Shown piece by piece: positions 32,196 to 44,302 of a stretch of 64,000 nucleotides of DNA; the first letter of the stretch is position 1; the number at the start of each line of letters is the position of its first letter. This stretch comes from Stereum hirsutum FP-91666 SS1 (Eukaryota; Basidiomycota; Agaricomycetes; Russulales; Stereaceae): positions 220,535 to 284,534 of the forward strand of contig NW_006763157.1 of the NCBI RefSeq assembly GCF_000264905.1, given 5' to 3'. Position numbers and translations under genes: made by a program. The notes under the pieces are model-generated. The model was given only the letters and a program-made list of their open reading frames with translations. It was not told where the DNA came from and made no database searches.

Positions 32196-34250
32196 ATGGC
32201 CTTCGTTTTTACACCTGAGATGCAGACAATCTCGTATGCTTACAATTTCACCCTACGAGTCAGATGTCTTTCACTTACAGAGGTGGGTTCCACGCAGAAA
32301 CCAACTATGGGCAGTAACTTCTGCCGTAGGCGCAGGGTTTTGTCTCCTCGTTATTGTGGTCGCCTCCATTGTCTGGATCCACCCTCGATCGCGTCCTCAT
32401 CTAGATCGAGTCAGTTTTCGGATGGTTATGTACGCACTAGCCGCAAAGTATGTTCGTTTTCGTATATTCCTCGAGTGGCAATATTCCTCATGAAGCGCAC
32501 ATTCAGTACATTATTTGGCACATCCAGCGCTATCGGAGGAGAGTTGACCGGTCCAAGTTGGGGTTGTGGATTCTCCATCTTTGTTCTTCAGGTATAGGTT
32601 ATCGGAAACACATATTTAGTGCTGTCGAGACTGATCGTTTCCTGTATCATACGAAGATCACCCTCGAATTCTCGAGTTTCATGCTCTTCTGCATTGCTCT
32701 CAATCTTCAGTACGCATCTGAGATTCTTTTTTTTCTCCTCTGTTTTTGATGATCCCTTGATTTTGAATAGGCTCGTGGTCGTTCACGGATGCAATGGTCG
32801 AGCGATGGAGAAATTCTACGTGATCGGATCCATCGCTATGGCTGCAGCTCTAACTGTACCCACGTACGCTGCCGGTCAGTACGGGTACGTTGCATGATCT
32901 TCATTTCGCGGTAATTGAATCTGACGTCTTTGTAAAAGCTGGGACCCCCTTGAAAAGGACTGCTGGTATACAAATGACAATCGGGAGCAAAGATTGGCAT
33001 GGCAGGTGCGTTTTTTTGCGTTCGTACTGCACAATCGTGTCCTTACGACGTAAACGCAGATTGGGACACAGATGGCTTGGACTCTATTGACCGTACTGGG
33101 AGAGATTTCTTGCTCCTTGACGGTCATGATTTTTATGCTCCGACACCATGTGCGTGTATTTTTGTTTCCCTCATTGGCGATACTAATGGCATTCTATTCT
33201 GACATTTCTCCCCAGTTGAGGCAAAGGCGTAACTTCCTAGTGGTCTCGCAGATCTCCAGTCGGCCAGGTTGTTTCGAAGGCAAAGAGCCGTCTTTGTCAG
33301 CACCCCCACAACTCATATATGCTAATAACTACAAGAATATCATCATGCGTGTGGGTCAGTACCTTCGAATACATCAGACGCGTTCTCAGAACTGAGATGT
33401 TCCGTTCCAGCTCTGTATCCTCTCGTTTCTTGTGCGGTTAATCTTGTGAGTGTCGTAACAGCCCTCCATTCGACGGTATCAAATGGTATTCTCGACCAGA
33501 CGGTACGTCTCGCCAACTACATTCATTGTGCATCTCACTGACATTGGTCGCGTGCGTATACCCAGGATTATAATGTCTTATTGCTGAGTAAGAGTGTCAC
33601 CATTCATGACACCCTTCCGTTTCGTACTAAACATCATTCTCGAAATAGGCGACTTCCTGTACGGTGGCCGGGCTGTGGTGTACGCCTTACTCGCAGCATC
33701 TGATCCGGTACAAGACCTTGGTCCATTCCATTGCTGCATCAACTCACACTGTCTATCTTAGGCTCTTGTCCGAGGCATCAAGGCACTGATCTCCCACATT
33801 TACACCACCCGGTTGAGCAACGCATTCGGGGGAACTGGTGCAAGCACTATGGAGGAACAGTTGTCTTCGATGCCTAAACGGAGACGCGAGAACATGACTG
33901 TTACGGTTGAACTTACAATGTGCCACTCTCCGCCTGCGGAACCCATGGCAGCATCGCTCAACTCGGACGCGGACATCAAGAACAGGACTGGTCTCGGTCA
34001 TCGTACAGACGAGAACTTTATAGGTGTCGAACAGGTGTCGCCTCAAATCTTGAAGGATTTTCGCCATGAGGATGTAGAGCTTGACGAGCTACCTGTCATG
34101 GATGTCGAGCTCGGTAGGGAGGGTGTCAGGGATGTAGACTTTTGTCTCGCTGATAGAGCACATGAGACGAGCGAACGGCGTCTGAGGGATTCTCGCAGGC
34201 GGGAGGAAATGAGGAGAGACGAGCATGAAGCGTTCAAACGGCAGATCTGA
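32196..34250 (+). CDS. Seven-transmembrane receptor, paralogue D
   Basis: Twelve exons, 465 aa: 32196-32233, 32298-32447, 32507-32591, 32657-32709, 32771-32884, 32939-33005, 33060-33149, 33216-33354, 33411-33502, 33566-33587, 33649-33707, 33762-34250. The start MAFVFTPEMQTIS is preceded by CCACC, a good initiation context. All family marks are intact: WGCGF and KDCWY Cys, VVVHGCNGRAMEK, the RMVMYALAAN helix 2, FLYGGRAVVYALLAASDP. The tail contains MTVTVELTMCH and ends EAFKRQI. Copy D and copy A are the most alike in exons 2-3. Predicted plasma-membrane receptor, ligand unknown. Confidence 0.88.
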
Positions 34251-35210
34251 TATTGTCTAGAGAAAGCCCTTAGCTATACGTATTTATATACCCATTGCCT
34301 TTGAGAAACCGCCACTGGCACTGCTGGGTGTGTCTCTTCCAAGTCTCTTAGCCATCTTCAAGTTCAAGAGCAGAGCACCGAATAAAAACAGGAACGGCCG
34401 AATCTAGCGTGAGCAGTTCTTCACTTCGTGGATGATGGAATAGGCGAAGAGCAAGGACACCGGACATGTTTGTGGAAGGCGGAAATGAGGCGGAAATAAA
34501 AGACGCGTGTCTGCCACGCGTTTTCATCCTAATGCACCTGTCGCGACGCCACACAGCTCTTTTGAACCATCATCATTTGGTCAACATCACCGCCGAGCAG
34601 TGACCAAACTCTAGCTGTTTCGCAGTACCTAGTCTATCTCTGGCTCCTGATACCTTTTGAAGTTTTGAGTTCTGGCTTTATCCCAACCTCTGTATGACCA
34701 GCTTCTGTTCTAGCTCCTTGAAGCTGACGGCGCGTCATTTAGGCAGACAGTCCACGTCCTCCTGCTGACTGTGCTTGATAACCACTTTCGTCGACACACC
34801 AGCATTGAGAACTGTCGTCAACAACGTTACACCAGGTGTCTTCCGTGGCTTCCGCGGTTTCGCATTCATTTTCTTGACTATTTTGCCGCGTACTGGACCA
34901 CGGTCCTTATAAGTATACTGAAATCCAAACGTGCCGTCTTTCTCGAAGCACCTTCGTCTTCCCTCTCGCTTCCCTCCTATCCACGAAATAGCTCATGCTT
35001 CGTAATCGATCAGCCATTCTTAGAAGCGCGTTGATCCCATGCGCTACGCGTGAGAGATTGACAGGGCCTCAGGTCTCAGTCCTGAGACCACGGACCGTCT
35101 TGGAACCGTACAGCGGGGCAATCGTACATAAGATGTGCCCGTCAGCTCACACACGCTCGCAGTTTTGACCTTTCACCCACCCTCATCACTATCTCTCTTC
35201 AGGGCATACT
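34251..35210. other. Intergenic; promoter of the methyltransferase-like gene and a hairpin
   Basis: No gene is supported. A perfect hairpin lies at 35072-35089. Confidence 0.45.
35072..35089. repeat. Perfect 8 bp inverted repeat with 2 nt loop
   Basis: GGTCTCAG-TC-CTGAGACC, about 120 bp upstream of the ATG at 35211. It could be a dimeric factor site; no function is shown. Confidence 0.5.
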
Positions 35211-36001
35211 ATGTCTGTTGCCAGAGCATCGCTCGTTCTCGCTCAAGCAATCTGTGCGCAAATCGTGACGACGCCACCCAAGAACAATGCGAACAGTACC
35301 ACAGGAAAGTATCACACACAAGAGTGGTGGATATTTCGGATCGCACCATTCATCTTCGCCGTGCGTACTATCTCGCTCTATCATATCTCACAGTCACAGT
35401 CACTAACCTTGACCATGTCCATCAATAGCTCCAGCAACCGTTCATCTGGACCTGCGCCTTGCTCGAAGTGCTCTCCCTCCTCCCTCTGTACTCGTCATCC
35501 CTCTCCCTCCCGTCACCATTACAATCACTTTTCCCAGCAACACCAAGCGTCAATCACCGCGTAACGCCGCTCTTCATTCTCGGCACTGCCGCCATTCTAC
35601 TCGGTTCCTACATCCGTAACACTTGCTTCTCCACACTCGGCAAACTCTTCACCTTCACACTCACAATCCAGAAAGATCACTTCCTCGTGACTACCGGTCC
35701 TTATTCCGTCGTTCGGCACCCTGCCTATACCGGTTCACTCCTCTTGGTATTTGGCATGCCCATCGCTCATGTTACGGCAGGGTCGGCGTTGGTCGAGTTG
35801 GGGATTGTGAAGAATATAGCTGATGGTGGATGGGGAGGTTTGGCTGTGGCGGCAGTTTGGGCGGCTTGGTGGGCTTGGGGTGTAGGGTGTGCGACCAGGA
35901 GGTGCATCGCGGAGGATGAAGAGATGAGAAAGATGTTTGGAAAGGAGTGGGAAGAGTACGCGAAGAAGGTTAGGTGGTGGTTTATTCCTGGAGTGTTCTG
36001 A
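35211..36001 (+). CDS. Isoprenylcysteine carboxyl methyltransferase-like (ICMT/PEMT fold) protein
   Basis: Two exons, 35211-35360 and 35429-36001, 240 aa. Several membrane helices are seen (QQPFIWTCALLEVLSLLPLY; TPLFILGTAAILLGSYI; LAVAAVWAAWWAWGVG). The C-terminal half carries the SAM-binding signature of the ICMT/phospholipid methyltransferase family: GPYSVVRHPAYTG (residues about 137-149) and, after the next helix, EDEEMRKMFGKEWEEYAKK. ICMT methylates the prenylated C-terminal Cys of Ras-type proteins and fungal a-factor-like pheromones in the ER. Agaricomycetes carry several such genes, so this may be a paralogue with another small substrate. Length fits the family (200-290 aa). Confidence 0.85.
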
Positions 36002-37048
36002 ACGGGTTGACAGGACGAGGTCAGTCGGAAACGGTAAACATTTCTCATCTCCGCCATGTGCTCGATGAGGGCGAGACTTTTGGTGCTCATTGTGTGTGTA
36101 CAGATGATGTGACGTAGGCACTATTTATTCCCTCCTTGTCTTTCCTTAGGTCTCTTTTGTAGACGATCATTTGAGGGTCTCTAATTAATATATATGCTTT
36201 GACCACGGAGAACGTCCTCCTTGTGTTCCTGTGTATCCTTGGCAGCCTGTGCACGATACGTCGTGGCTGCGTCTCTAGATCCACAACTTTCACACCAAGA
36301 CCACGAATCCAAAACTGACTCGATTTTAACCTCTAGCGTAGCGTTGCAGAACCCGCATTAATGACGCAGGTAATCTTGGACGTCTGGCACGGGGTATACT
36401 CGCACTATAACCGCGAAGTTCCACTGGGTATCGCGGGTACCACTGGCAGTCCATGTGGCAAGTGAACTTAGATCAAACTCAGATACCATCTCTGTAAGAA
36501 ATATGTGGTCCTGTCGATGTGTATCCAGCTCAGTTCTGTAAGTATCACGGACAAACGACTCGAATATTTAAAGACCGTGACGAGTATAGAACTCAAGAGT
36601 ACTTTCGGGGATGTGGCGATTTGGTGGCACCGTCAGTCATGACGCGTGTATATAGCCACGCGTCATCCGCGTTTTCCCAATCTTCATCCATCCAATATAA
36701 CTTCCTTCCTTCCTTTCCTCCAAGTCAAGAGTCCAACAAGAGTCTCGACATCCTTGGTCTCTGCAGCGCTCAGTTCTCAGCACTCGTACAAAGACCTGCA
36801 CTTTCACTTTGTCCCGAAAGCGTGATTTTTCATAAAGAGAGAATCAAATCGAGTCCAAGCTCTTAGCCCAATCTTACTAGCCATATTTCAATCGCGACGG
36901 AAGGAAGGAAGGCTCACAGTTTCTTTGCTAAAGCTCCGCTGTCGACGTCGCAACGACGTCGACTCTGTGCTCTCAGGCTGTCCACTCAATCATCACCTCT
37001 TTTTTAACCATCTTATCTTAGTGGCTGACCTCTACGTGGCTCTTCACG
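36002..37048. other. Intergenic; promoter of the hydrolase gene
   Basis: No coding region is supported. A GTGTATATAGCC box at 36647-36658 resembles a TATA element but lies about 390 bp upstream of the start codon. Confidence 0.35.
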
Positions 37049-38507
37049 ATGGAAAGCGATCTTTGTCCCTTTACATTCATCTACAAACATGTCGAATCTT
37101 CCAGTTTAGATCTTGCAATAGACTATTACCCTCCTTCGATACAGTCAGCGTCCGCAGAACACGGGTCTACTCGAGGGGGTCCAAGCGTAGCTCCAACACA
37201 TCTAGGGGCTCCTTGTCTAGTGTACTTTCATGGCGGCGGGATGACCGTTGGTGATCGAAAGAGCTGGTTTCCTTCGTGGCTCCATCGTACGCCCCTACCC
37301 CTACCAAGCATCATTCTGCCTGATAACTGATGCTCTGTACGACCGTACTCTATTCCACAGAGAGGATCACATCGTCAGGGATCGCCTTCATATCCGCTGA
37401 CTACCGACTCGTACCGCCCTGTACGGGCCACGATGTCCTCTGCGATATGAAGGACCTCTTCGCGTTCCTTTCTGCATCACTCAATACCCAACTTCTCTCG
37501 CTCGAGCCGAATCACGATCACACTAGTAGCAGGACCGTGTTCAAGATTGACCCAGAACGGATTGGCGTGGCGGGCTCGAGTGCAGGAGGGTTGTGTGCTT
37601 ATTTGGCAGCCGCACATGCGTTTCCCCGACCGAAAGTCGTACTAAGTATGTATGGTATGGGCGGCGATTTCCTTGTATGTCCCATATCCTCACCCCTTCT
37701 ATCACCGTTTCTCCCGCTTCCTTCTTCTCATCATTCTCCTACGCCACGCAGACGCCGCACTACCTCCTTCCCAAAACCCGCCCTTTCTTCCGCGGTCGCG
37801 AAATTCTTTCTCCCTCCACATTCTCCGATTTCCTCTATCCTCGGTCTTCCGATTTATCTCAACTCTCTGGATCGTCGCTCGAGTATTACGGAGAAGGAGA
37901 GTCCGAAGTCTACCCGAGGGGATATCCGAAGAACCTTAGAATGCAGCTGACGAGGCTTTACCTCCAGCTGGGTATATTCTTGGATTACTGGACAGGGGAG
38001 CACGGGAGTCAATATCAGGACGGGAAGGGTGAAGAAGATGCTCCAAGACGTGCTGGTGAACCGGGAGCGAGGAAAACTGGTGATGAGGAAAGGTCCTTGA
38101 GCGCACGACTTCGTATGGCGCTTACATCCGATATATCATCCCCAAACGAAGAGAGAGCTCACGTACGATCTCTCATTCCGTCGTCGTCACTCTCCCTGTT
38201 TCCACAGTTTCTCGTCGATGAGCATTGGCCGGCGACCTTTCTCGTTCACGGAGAACTCGATACAGCCGTCCCAGTCGGAGAGTCGAGGGCATTATGCGAT
38301 GCGATCAAGAAACTCCAAATAAAGTCTACCGGTGAATCCAGAACCGATACGATGGCTATAGGTGCGAGGGAAGATGTGAAGTTGAGAGTGATTCCTGGCG
38401 AAGAACATTCGTTCGATTATCAACCGGGAGCGGAGGAGAGGTTTGGCGGAGAGGGTGGACTGTACGATGAGATTGTGGGGTTCGTGAGAAAGGTCCTTGG
38501 ACCTTGA
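37049..38507 (+). CDS. Alpha/beta hydrolase, hormone-sensitive-lipase (abhydrolase_3) type
   Basis: Three exons, 37049-37286, 37361-37674, 37752-38507, 435 aa. HGGG at residues 61-64 is the oxyanion loop of the HSL family. The nucleophile elbow is GSSAGG (Ser153). The acid is the Asp of HGELDTAVP and the base the His of GEEHSFDY near the C-terminus. SADYRLVPP (91-99) is also typical. A large, poorly conserved lid (about residues 195-335) with charged low-complexity sequence separates Ser from Asp/His; it is longer than in bacterial HSL esterases. Predicted cytosolic esterase or lipase of unknown substrate; no signal peptide. Confidence 0.85.
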
Positions 38508-38943
38508 GAGCGGAATGGTTCGACGGGCACCCTGACCGCGTGTTTCTGTCTTCCAAGTGTCTGGTTGGTCCACTACTGTAATGGAACTTGTGTTTTGTGT
38601 CGTTCTGGAGAGCTCTTCTGCCGTCGTGGCGACCACTGTCACGGCGCATTGGGCTGATAGAAACGTTGCAGTAAGGCTCTGTCAAACAGCTAGAAATTGC
38701 TGCGAATTTGTTGCCAGCCAAACGCGCCAATTGTTTTTCAAACACATTTTCTTCTTTCAAGACCATTTTCGGTAACATTAACATTACTCTTTACATTGAA
38801 GGAGGGTCATACATCGTGTACCGTAAAAAGTCCTCCTAGTCACCTATATGCTGTAACAGGCACACGAAGGTCATACGGAAGAGCGAAATCGCTGAACTGA
38901 AATCAAGAACACCATCGTTCCGACTGCGCCGAAATGACGATTC
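38508..38943. other. Convergent 3' spacer
   Basis: Spacer between the plus-strand hydrolase and the minus-strand MYND gene. Nothing seen. Confidence 0.5.
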
Positions 38944-40154
38944 TCACGGCACAGCAACAGAATGAAACACGACGCCATTCTCCAGAGCCCGCTTGAGATG
39001 GGAGAGCTAAAATAACGAGAGGGGAAGTGCGCAAAAGAATGTCAGCCTCCCACATAGCTGCAAGTTCTCGCACTGAGCGACATGGCTCACCCAGTCGTCG
39101 TCCGGTCCCCAGGCACTGTTCTGCATCGACGCCATCGCTAGCTCCGGCCTCGGCAACTGCAAAGTCACGCAATCTAACACTCTGGACCCATCCTCCATCT
39201 CCAACCCCAACAGCATCCTCCCCAAAGTGTTACCCTTCCCTCGAGCCCGCTGATGCTCCGCCGATGCCTCTATATTGTTCAAGATCCGGTCCGCCTGGCC
39301 GGGCCCATTCGCGGCCATGATCCCGCGTCCTTCGGCCTCGGTAAGGACGAATGCACCAGTAACTGTGTATTTTTTTGCGGTGGGGATTGATCGAGAATGA
39401 TGGTTCGGTTTGGGAGAGACGGTGATGAAGAGGAAGTGACAGGCAGCGATGGAGGGTTCAGCGGCGTAGTTGAGAGCACACATGAAGGTGTGGGTGAGGA
39501 CGGTCCAGTGTGTCGAGTGCCTATAGGGATCATTCGGCGCGATATATAATCAGAAAGCTTCGTAGTATACGCATACGCGCCTTGAACTTTGAGGTCGGGG
39601 AGGCGAATGAGGGAGACATGTTCCCACTCACCACTTCTTAAACACAGCGATCTCCTTCGCTCTACCTTTCTCGTCGCGCAATGTCTTTTGGAACTGGACG
39701 GAGACGCGGCAAGGACCCTAATCCAGGTGCAGCATACGGGCATTTCAATGAGTATTCGAGCGCGAGAACCAATGGGGCCATATACTCATGCACGAATAGA
39801 CGAACCTTGTGCAAGGGCCAATGTGCCTTCTGACACTCTTTGCTCTACAAATAAATTGATGAGGACACGGACGAGGTTCGCTGTTATCTAGACAGTACTT
39901 ACACAATAAATCACCTAAAAACAATAACAAAAACCATGAGTTTTGGGGACAATCTTCCACACGGAGGTTTGCACATGAGGAGACGTAATATGTACCTCTT
40001 TACAAGCCCCGCAAGCCTGGTAGGGCTCTTCATCACGGCGCCTCCTCTGGGCACACCATTGACAGGCTTTCAACACACGCCATTTCATATCCGGGAGCGG
40101 TTCTTCCTCATTCAGACCTGAAGTGATTTGGTTCTTGTTCAAAGAAGCCGACAT
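38944..40154 (-). CDS. MYND-type zinc-finger protein (copy 2)
   Basis: Six exons, 262 aa: 40154-39996, 39914-39903, 39844-39806, 39717-39632, 39520-39091, 39006-38944. The finger spans residues 31-73 with all eight ligands: C31-C34, C48-C51, C57-C61 (VIYCSKECQKAHW), H69-C73 (HKGPC). Exon 2 is a 12 nt micro-exon (VIYC). The region after the finger begins RVSVQFQKTL and holds a domain of about 170 residues (VLTHTFMCALNYAAE ... HFLFITVSPKP) seen in many agaricomycete MYND proteins but without assigned activity. It differs from copy 1 at 4096-5355 outside the finger. Probably a protein-protein adaptor; partner unknown. Confidence 0.85.
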
Positions 40155-41409
40155 AGTGTCGTATGCAGAGTGGATAACGGCGAAAGACAACAGATAGATC
40201 GCCTGTGGGACGAGAGAAGACGGGAGAGCACGCGAGAAAATGAGTGGACGCGACGCGACGGCCATGTTTGGTGGTGTTTGGCGATACTTGGCCTTATTAT
40301 GAGTACCGGCATTCCCACCAAGCGCCATGTCCATTGCAAATTGGCGGACTTTGAAAGCTGCCGGGCAAGCCGCATGCCATTTCGACGCGGGCCACAGTGA
40401 GACTCACCGATTTGGCTGGGTGGCACCTATGTACGAGACCATTGCACTTCTAGGGCAAGGTACACCCCACCAGTAAATCTAATAAAATCTAGGATATTAT
40501 TGTACATATATTAATTTCATTTGGTCGCGACAGAATGTTTTCACTCTCTTCGAGTGATTTGATATGAGCGTGTGGTCCGTCGTGCAGTTCGTTCACGCCG
40601 AAATTAGAAAATTATGTCGCGACCAAATGAAAGGGAAGCATTTTGGATGATTTTAAGCGTAGTTGTATGAAGTATCACTATGCTCGTTGCTGCCTTTAAA
40701 TCTGGGTTGCGTTCGTAGGTGACAGCCTGCAGCCACTCGGCTACGGAAGTAAGCGAGACGCGGCACAGCGGACTTTGAACCAGCCCGCAGTAGGTGAGTG
40801 CCGGTACTCACTTATTAGGGTCAGACGGCTTTCTATTCGAACGATCAAGTGCTCGCGTGTGGTTACTACGAAAGATACCTTTTGTGGACCACAACGATAT
40901 TCAAACGATATCCTCGTACCAACTACACGCGTCTGGCCCTCCAACATAATCGTCCACCAGATTGGCATCATGATGAACGTAGACGCAACCCGACGGAGAC
41001 TTGAGCCCATGTGCCTACCATGACCCCCTGCCTACCAACATGAGGGCCTGTCCAATTTCGAAGAAAAAGGAGCGGGATAGCGCTTGGTAGAGAGCAGCGC
41101 ACTGCCCGAGCTTGGCTCGGTCGGTAACGCGCGATGAACCTGAACACGATGTCCATCCATGTTCCCCACTTCAAATGTTTATCCTCGTCGGCATTCCTCT
41201 TCATCTCATCCGAGGCTCCAATACGTACGCTCCTAATCGCGCTATGAAGGTTCTAACGGATCATCAAAGCATGATGTTCCGAATCATAGCTGACCTTAAT
41301 AGGTCTCCCTCGGAGCCACGCGCCCATTATCTTCATTCCAACCGAAGCCCGCCATCGCTTCCATCTCGTCCTTGTCATGTTCCTTGACAGAGTGGGACAT
41401 GTGGGATTA
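40155..41409. other. Intergenic with a MITE-like hairpin
   Basis: Holds the 118 bp inverted-repeat element. Otherwise nothing supported. Confidence 0.45.
40515..40632. mobile_element. 118 bp MITE-like inverted-repeat element
   Basis: TTTCATTTGGTCGCGACA at 40515-40532 is repeated inverted and without mismatch at 40615-40632, with similar AAT.TTTTC next to it on the inner side. The interior is AT-rich and non-coding. No clear target duplication is visible. Size and structure fit a miniature inverted-repeat transposon. Confidence 0.6.
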
Positions 41410-42094
41410 AAGATAGTATATGTCGATATCTGCGGTTAGGGAGGCGGCGAGACTCAAGGAGGCTGCCGAATGGGAAGCCTGGCGATGGTAGGCGTGCATC
41501 CCATAGGGCAAAAAGAGGTATGGAAGCAGCCAGTACGTCGAGTTGAGCGCGTCGTGGAATGCCAGAGCTGCTTCGTCCAAGTCCTGTTCTTCGAATGATC
41601 AGCCGCAGATGTCAAATGCGGGGCCGGTGACGGTGCGAATGGGAGGGAATTTCCAGGTGGGAGAATCTTCGATGGATCATCGGCGGTAGGGCGAGAAGCG
41701 AAGTCCCAACCAGTGATGAGAGCTTGGGAGTCGGAGTCGGAGATCGTGATGTTTTGGGTGGTGATAGCATGATGGCGACATTCCGCGTTCTTTGCTGCGT
41801 CCGGGGATAGAAGAACCGAGACGGGCATCAGTATGGTTGTGTGTCCGTTCCTGAAAAAAATAGAGCTTGCCTCCGACTACATCATGTGTCACCTTGCCCA
41901 CCTGTTTCGAGACCCATCATCTCCATGTCGTTGCAGCAGGGCCGACGACAAGATCTACATAGATAGAGAGCGGGAATATTGAGCGTGAAGAGCGAATTAG
42001 AATTAGGCATTAAATAGTGTGTGCTATGTAGGTTGTCCATCGCAGTACTGAGAGCCGTATTTGTGTCCGGACGGGGAAGTGAAAGGAATGTCAT
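41410..42094 (-). pseudogene. Unidentified gene, probably damaged
   Basis: Several stretches look coding on minus: MTFLSLPRPD from ATG at 42094; VSVLLSPDAAKNAECRHHA (about 41825-41770); ISDSDSQALIT; SPTWKFPPIRT (about 41668-41634); and DLDEAALAFHDALNSTYW followed by LLPYLFLPYGMHAYHRQAS (41579-41460), ending at a TAA near 41410. They lie in different frames, and joining them needs weak 48-50 bp introns (donors GTTGGG and GTCACC). TGA codons interrupt the simplest reading. The family is not recognised. It may be a real gene with many short introns or a decaying one. Confidence 0.35.
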
Positions 42095-44302
42095 GTATGG
42101 GAGAAGGGTAGTCAGACTGAGGCTTACGCTGGGGGTAGGAGGTGAGCGAGCGGTGCTAGCGACGTGCTAGATCGTAGCCAAGCTTTTCAATATTTCGAGG
42201 ACAACGAACAGCATGAACAACAAGAAGAAAGCCTAGGCAGTCCGACAGATCAGGATCGGACACAGTCGATAGCTGCACGCCGGCGAATCTAGCCGAACCC
42301 GTTGCTGCCTTTAAGTACTAAGTAGACGGCCTCTAGTTTTCAGGATAGTATACACTGTCGAAGACCAAGTCAAACCACTCAATCGCAAAAGGTCAACGAT
42401 GCAGTCAAGATTGCAGCCTCGGTGCCAGCGCCCCCTCCCGCCTTCCGAGTGGTCCGTGCGCATCGGCAGGAACCGGACCCGCTTGTCTCCGCAGAGTGGC
42501 GTTGGTGCAGATGTTCGCCTTGGACTGTGGCAACAAACTTTCGTCTGGACTTGTCGCACCATCGAGCTAGCTTTCGTCTATCCCTTTGTATGCCATTTGG
42601 AGAGTGCTGATATGTTCCCATGGCGGCGATGTTTTTGTGGCACTACTGCTTAGTGGCTATTTGGCACTCAACGATCTGAGTCTTCATCGTTGAGCTTGAC
42701 TATAGGACCAATAGGATTCCAAGTCGTCTTCCTGCCCATTGAATCTTGGTCTTTGCGACTCTCCATTCTGCGCAGACCTTGGAGGCTTCCGCTTCCCTAC
42801 AAAAATATGCCGTTCGGGCATGCAAAGCCGGTTTCTTCCTATAATAGATGCTACTTTTCGTAGCGATTTCTTCGGAACGAAGGAATCACTGCTTGACTCC
42901 TACTCACAACATCGAGCGAACTCCCACGTTTCGTTTTCAGTCCGAGAAATCAACTAGTTGCTCGGCCTAAACTACCAGCACACCCAGCATGTAGTGCCTT
43001 GTCGGCAACCACCCTCAGGTTGTTGCTTTGCTCCGGTTCACACTCAAACCTGTGGGGTGCTCGTGTCGACTCCTACTTCTAAGTGTTTCGTGCTTGATAT
43101 TGATAGGTTCTAGTGTACAGAACTTGCTTGTGATACTCGTAGGACCCGTAACATCTGACTTTGCGCTTGTATCTCCGGCTCTTGGTATGGCCGGTTGGTG
43201 TTGATGGCGGCAGCGACAAAATATGCCATACAGACTTGAGGGACCTATGTTGAGCTGGCCGTACATAACTGTTTTTTCCAGTTCTTGATCTCAATCTTCC
43301 AAGTATTGGTTTCATGAGGTGAGCGACTGTCTCAAATGGCGGAATGGTGCGACACGCATGCACGCTCTCGTCACTCATGCCTGTAGCGATTCGTTTAGCA
43401 CGAGCTCTATAAATTCAACACATAGTCGCGTATGATGCAAATGTAAGGTTCAACTTTCTCTGCAGCTCGGTAAGCCTCCGATGAAGGTTGTGAACTAAAT
43501 TAGTCACCGTTCTACCTACGTCGCACCGCATTCACCCTATAATATAGGACACTCCACTCTATGACCGTAGGGTAAATCTTTCTCTTCAAAGCTATTTTTC
43601 TCTCCCCGCTCTTGCTGATGCGCCGTGGTGACGTTTAGCTAGCAGATTCCTCTACCTCATATAGGACAGTCAGGTCCTGCTGCATGGGCAGAGAAAGAAT
43701 TGTTCATGAGCAAAATACGATCACTTACATGTGACAAGTCTAGTGGATGAGAGCAGCCAGATCAGCCTGCGCGTGTAACTCCTCAAATTTCTCCGTATCC
43801 CGCCTATTATTTACGGGAGTTCGTATGACACTGATCTATCTTTATAGATGTAACAGATATTCCCCAGAATAAATGGATGGCTATCCGCAGGGAAGTTAAA
43901 GCGGTCGCAACGGCACAGACGAGCTTCGGCAGCTCTGCCGCTGCGGTTCCCATAGCCAAGTAGGGCCTACATCTGCGTACATGGTAGGTTATGGGTGTCC
44001 ACATTCCTCCGAATAGCCACGACGTGATCGCACATATCACGGAAGCGTTGAGAAAATCTTCCCTACGAGGATCGGCCTATATATGGTTGATATATGGGTT
44101 CGCTGTCTTATAATATCCTACGATGATGGACTTCTACATCAGTCCTCACTTGCGCCTCGTTTCAAAAGACAGGTGAATCTTTATCCTGGAGCCCCCCGGG
44201 ACGTACTTAACATCCGGTGACTCTACATGAGTTCAAGAGACGGAGCAACGTATCTCTTTTGCTATTTCGTCCCAGCTACACAGTGCATCCTTTGACCATA
44301 CC
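42095..44302. other. Intergenic, 2.2 kb upstream of receptor E
   Basis: No coding region or receptor relic was found on either strand. Confidence 0.4.
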
